Of a DNA stretch of 8,484 nt, positions 5,811 through 8,484 are shown piece by piece (positions within the stretch are counted from its first letter, which is position 1; each line of letters opens with the position of its first letter). The position numbers and the translations under genes were made by a program. Source of the stretch: JAJYVT01 sp036796435. GTDB lineage: Bacteria > Actinomycetota > Acidimicrobiia > Acidimicrobiales > RAAP-2. Location: assembly GCA_036796435.1 (NCBI GenBank), contig DAIRCY010000107.1, positions 1 through 8,484 of the forward strand. The letters are read 5' to 3'. The notes beneath the pieces were generated by a model. It saw only the letters and a list, made by a program, of their open reading frames with translations. It was not told the DNA's origin and made no database searches.

Positions 5811-7499
5811 GTGCAGCCGCCCCGCGTCGACGTCCTCGTCGTCGTCGAGCCGTCCACGACCCCGCCGGTCCTCGCCGCGCGGGCGAGGCGCGTGGTCCAC
5901 GTGCCCGCCGTGCAGTCGTCGGCCTCGCTCGTCGGAGAGCTGCGCGGCATCATCCCGGGTCTCGTCGGCATCGTCGGCGACGTCTCGGGGACAGCGCCGA
6001 CGCTCGCCATGCGGATCGCCGAGGAGGTCCACCGCGCGGGCTTCCCGACCGTGCTGTTCACCGACGACCCGCTCCGGCCCCCGCCGGGGGTGACGGTCCA
6101 TCCGGTCCGCGACCCCGGGCCGGCGATGGAGGCCGCGGACAGCGTGCTCGACCTCGTCGGGAGCACCCCTCTCGTGCGGCTCGACCGGATCGGCCGCGAC
6201 ATCCCGTGTCACCTGCTGGCCAAGCTCGAGTCCTTGAACCCGGGCGGCAGCGTGAAGGACCGTCCCGCGCGGGCGATGCTCGACGACGCAGAGGCGCGGG
6301 GCCTGCTCGCCAAGGGCGGCACCATCGTGGAGCCCACGTCGGGCAACACGGGCGTCGGTCTGGCGATGCTGGCGGCGGTCCGCGGCTACCGGTGCATCTT
6401 CACCGTGCCGGACAAGGTCGCAGCCGAGAAGCGCCAGCTCCTGCGCGCCTACGGGGCCGAGGTCGTCGTCTGCCCCACCACCGTGCCCCCCGAGCATCCG
6501 GACTCCTACTACTCGGTCGCCGAGCGGCTGACCGCGGAGACCCCCGGCGCGTTCCAGCCGAACCAGTACCGGAACCCGGCCAACCCGCGCGCGCACGAGG
6601 AGACCACCGGGCCCGAGATCTGGCGCCAGACCGCCGGCCGGATCACGCACTTCGTCGCCGGCGTCGGCACCGGAGGCACCATCGGGGGGACCGGCCGCTA
6701 CCTCAAGGCCCAGAACCCAGCGGTGCAGGTGATCGGCGCCGACCCGGAGGGCTCGATCTACTCGGGCGGCGGGGGGAGGCCATACCTCGTCGAAGGGATA
6801 GGGGAGGACTTCTGGCCCGCCACCTACGACCCGGGCGTGGTCGACCGGGTGGTGGCCGTCTCGGACCGCAACTCGTTCCTGACCGCCCGGCGCGTCACCC
6901 GGGAGGAGGGGATCTTCGTCGGGGGGTCGACGGGCACCGCGGTGTGGGCCGCGCTCGAGGTGGGCAAGTCGCTCGGCCCCGACGACGTCGTCGTGGTCCT
7001 CGTCCCCGACTCGGGCCGCGGCTACCTCACCAAGCTCTACGACGACGGCTGGATGGCGGACCACGGCTTCGTGCGCGCCCACGGCGCGACCGCCGAGGCC
7101 GTCCTCTCGGCCAAGGAGAAGGCGCGCGACGGCCGGATCCCCCCGCTCGTCCACGTCCACCCCGACGAGTCCGTGCGCACCGCGATCGCCATCCTCGACG
7201 AGTACGGCGTGTCGCAGGTGCCCGTCGTGAAGGCCGAACCGCCCCTGGCGCTGGCCGAGGTCGTGGGGTCGGTCACCGACCGGCTGCTCTTGCAGCGGAC
7301 CCTCGGCCACCCCGAGGCCTTCGACGAGGCGGTCGGCGCGGTCATGGAGCCGCCGCTCGTGACCGTCGGCCTCGGCGAGACCGCGGAGTACGTCGCCGAG
7401 AGGCTCCAGGCGTCGCCAGCGGTGCTGGTGCTCGACGGCGGCCACCCGGTCGGGATCCTCACCCGGTCCGACCTGCTCTCCTACTTCGAGCAGAACTGA
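5811..7499 (+). CDS. cbs: Cystathionine beta-synthase with an extra N-terminal region
   Basis: The core condenses serine and homocysteine to cystathionine using pyridoxal phosphate, the first step of transsulfuration. From Met106 (ATG 6126) the 457 residues closely follow the mycobacterial CBS: VLDLVGSTPLVRL, NPGGSVKDRP (PLP lysine, core residue 44), TSGNTG (71-76), GVGTGGT (179-185) and PDSGRGYLTKLYDD (294-307). A pair of regulatory CBS domains follows (about 336-395 and 400-455). Upstream, the same frame runs back to a GTG at 5811, adding 105 residues with coding-like third-position G/C and an alternating strand/helix pattern (VDVLVVVEP, SLVGELRGII, GLVGIVGDVSG, FPTVLFTDDP). I do not recognise this part, and it has no cysteine or heme-binding motif like that of animal CBS. 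If only the core is made, the start is 6126. The gene follows otsB by 28 nt and precedes the lyase gene by 4 nt. Confidence 0.92.
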   Translation: MQPPRVDVLVVVEPSTTPPVLAARARRVVHVPAVQSSASLVGELRGIIPGLVGIVGDVSGTAPTLAMRIAEEVHRAGFPTVLFTDDPLRPPPGVTVHPVRDPGPAMEAADSVLDLVGSTPLVRLDRIGRDIPCHLLAKLESLNPGGSVKDRPARAMLDDAEARGLLAKGGTIVEPTSGNTGVGLAMLAAVRGYRCIFTVPDKVAAEKRQLLRAYGAEVVVCPTTVPPEHPDSYYSVAERLTAETPGAFQPNQYRNPANPRAHEETTGPEIWRQTAGRITHFVAGVGTGGTIGGTGRYLKAQNPAVQVIGADPEGSIYSGGGGRPYLVEGIGEDFWPATYDPGVVDRVVAVSDRNSFLTARRVTREEGIFVGGSTGTAVWAALEVGKSLGPDDVVVVLVPDSGRGYLTKLYDDGWMADHGFVRAHGATAEAVLSAKEKARDGRIPPLVHVHPDESVRTAIAILDEYGVSQVPVVKAEPPLALAEVVGSVTDRLLLQRTLGHPEAFDEAVGAVMEPPLVTVGLGETAEYVAERLQASPAVLVLDGGHPVGILTRSDLLSYFEQN

Positions 7500-7503
7500 C
7501 GCC

Positions 7504-8484
7504 GTGGCCGGATTCGAGACCCTCGCCATCCACGCCGGCCAGCCCGCCGACCCCTCGACGGGCTCGGTCGTGCCGCCCGTCCACCTCGCCACGACGTACG
7601 CGCAGCCGGCGGTCGGCGAGCACCAGGGCTTCGAGTACAGCCGCACGGGCAACCCGACCCGTGCCGCGCTCGAGACCTGCCTCGCCGCGCTCGAGGGCGC
7701 GACGTACGGCCTCGCGTTCGCGAGCGGCCTCGCCGCGGAGGACGCGCTGCTCCGGACGCGTCGTCCCGGTGACCACCTCATCGTCGGGGACAATCTCTAC
7801 GGCGGCACGCACCGGCTGCTCGCCCAGGTGCACGAGCAGCTCGCGTTCACCCCGGTCGCGCTCGACGACCCCGCTGCGGTGGAGTCGGCGTGGCGTGACG
7901 AGACGCGCCTCGTGTGGATCGAGACGCCGTCGAACCCCTACCTGAGGATCGCCGACATCGCCGCACTCGCCGAGCTCGCGCACGCGCGCGGTGCAGCGCT
8001 CGTCGTCGACAACACGTTCGCGACCCCCTATCTCCAGTCGCCGATCGCGCTCGGCGCGGACGTCGTCGTGCACTCGACCACGAAGTACATCGGCGGCCAC
8101 AGCGACGTGGTCGGCGGCTGCGTCGCGACCGACGACTCGCAGCTCGCCGCGGAGCTCGCGCGACTGCAGAATTCCGTCGGCGCCGTCCCGAGCCCGTTCG
8201 ACTGCTTCCTGCTCATGCGCGGGGTGAAGACGCTCGCCGTGCGGATGGACCGGCACTGCGCGAACGCGGCCGCCGTCGCGGGGATGCTCGCGTCGCACGA
8301 GGCCGTCGGCACGGTCTTCTATCCGGGCCTCCCGTCGCACCCGGGCCACGAGGTCGCCCGCCGCCAGATGCGCGGCTTCGGGGGGATGGTGTCGTTCACC
8401 CTGCGCGGCGGAGAGCCCGCCGCCTTGAAGGTCGCGGCGTCGACCGGGCTCTTCACGCTCGCCGAGTCGCTCGGCGGCGTCGAG
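7504..8484 (+). CDS. Cystathionine gamma-lyase/gamma-synthase family PLP enzyme (3' end beyond the window)
   Basis: 327 codons are open from the GTG at 7504 to the window edge with no stop; the family has about 380 residues, so roughly 50 are missing. It is a Cys/Met-metabolism PLP enzyme: FETLAIHAGQ at the start, YSRTGNPTR (45-53, phosphate contact), SGLAAEDALL (74-83), NLYGGTHRL (97-105), ETPSNPYLRI (140-149), VVDNTFATP (167-175) and HSTTKYIGGHSDVVGG (190-205), whose Lys194 should bind PLP. The segment MRGVKTLAVRMDRHC (238-252) is typical of the cystathionine gamma enzymes. It begins 4 nt after the CBS stop without its own Shine-Dalgarno sequence, so translation is probably coupled. Next to CBS the likely job is cystathionine gamma-lyase, releasing cysteine in reverse transsulfuration. 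Gamma-synthase (MetB) activity cannot be excluded from sequence, so no gene symbol is given. Confidence 0.93.
   Translation, partial: MAGFETLAIHAGQPADPSTGSVVPPVHLATTYAQPAVGEHQGFEYSRTGNPTRAALETCLAALEGATYGLAFASGLAAEDALLRTRRPGDHLIVGDNLYGGTHRLLAQVHEQLAFTPVALDDPAAVESAWRDETRLVWIETPSNPYLRIADIAALAELAHARGAALVVDNTFATPYLQSPIALGADVVVHSTTKYIGGHSDVVGGCVATDDSQLAAELARLQNSVGAVPSPFDCFLLMRGVKTLAVRMDRHCANAAAVAGMLASHEAVGTVFYPGLPSHPGHEVARRQMRGFGGMVSFTLRGGEPAALKVAASTGLFTLAESLGGVE

Noticed and set aside
5667..7793. 708-codon minus-strand open frame opposite otsB, cbs and the lyase gene
   Set aside because: Composition is Arg/Gly/Asp/Val/Pro-rich without domain motifs, and the + strand carries three well-recognised enzymes across the same bases.
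6206..7945. 579-codon + strand open frame overlapping cbs and the lyase gene in another frame
   Set aside because: Arg/Pro-rich translation without motifs; the two PLP enzymes in other frames explain the sequence.

Overview
This is a GC-rich, densely coded window with every real gene on the + strand. Start codons are often GTG, and several neighbouring genes overlap by 4 bases or lie a few bases apart. It reads as an actinobacterial chromosome. The clpC and carD-ispD-ispF-rlmB neighbourhood, the mycobacterial-type cystathionine beta-synthase and a Thr-rich linker protein with a LytR_C domain all support this. The Thr/Pro linker style and gene mix suggest class Acidimicrobiia, which is inference only. 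I see no mobile element, CRISPR array, tRNA or rRNA.

Layout. (1) 1-1023: the 3' part of clpC, an AAA+ unfoldase, then a GNAT acetyltransferase (1061-1597). (2) 1598-1731: a non-coding leader with a good -10 box, two small hairpins and a strong Shine-Dalgarno sequence. It precedes carD (1732-2208), which encodes a regulator that binds RNA polymerase. (3) ispD (2238-2888), ispF (2885-3361) and an rlmB-type rRNA 2'-O-methyltransferase (3358-4233) follow in a tightly coupled run; ispD/ispF and ispF/rlmB each overlap by 4 bases. The cysS gene that lies between ispF and rlmB in mycobacteria is missing here. (4) 4234-4356: a short intergenic stretch holding a 10-N assembly gap, with the same 14-mer on both sides of it. 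Next come a membrane-anchored LytR_C-domain protein (to 4974) and a trehalose-phosphate phosphatase, otsB (5003-5782). (5) 5811-7499: a cystathionine beta-synthase carrying an unrecognised N-terminal region of 105 residues, probably leaderless. A cystathionine gamma-lyase/synthase-family gene starts 4 nt later (7504) and runs off the window end.

How the genes work together. CarD with the clp system covers transcription and protein quality control. IspD and IspF are two steps of the MEP isoprenoid pathway. The CBS and CGL/CGS pair makes up transsulfuration from homocysteine through cystathionine to cysteine. Most of the window is ordinary housekeeping. The observations most worth checking are the N-terminal region fused to CBS with its leaderless-type promoter, the repeat-flanked assembly gap that blurs the start of the LytR_C gene, and the carD leader.
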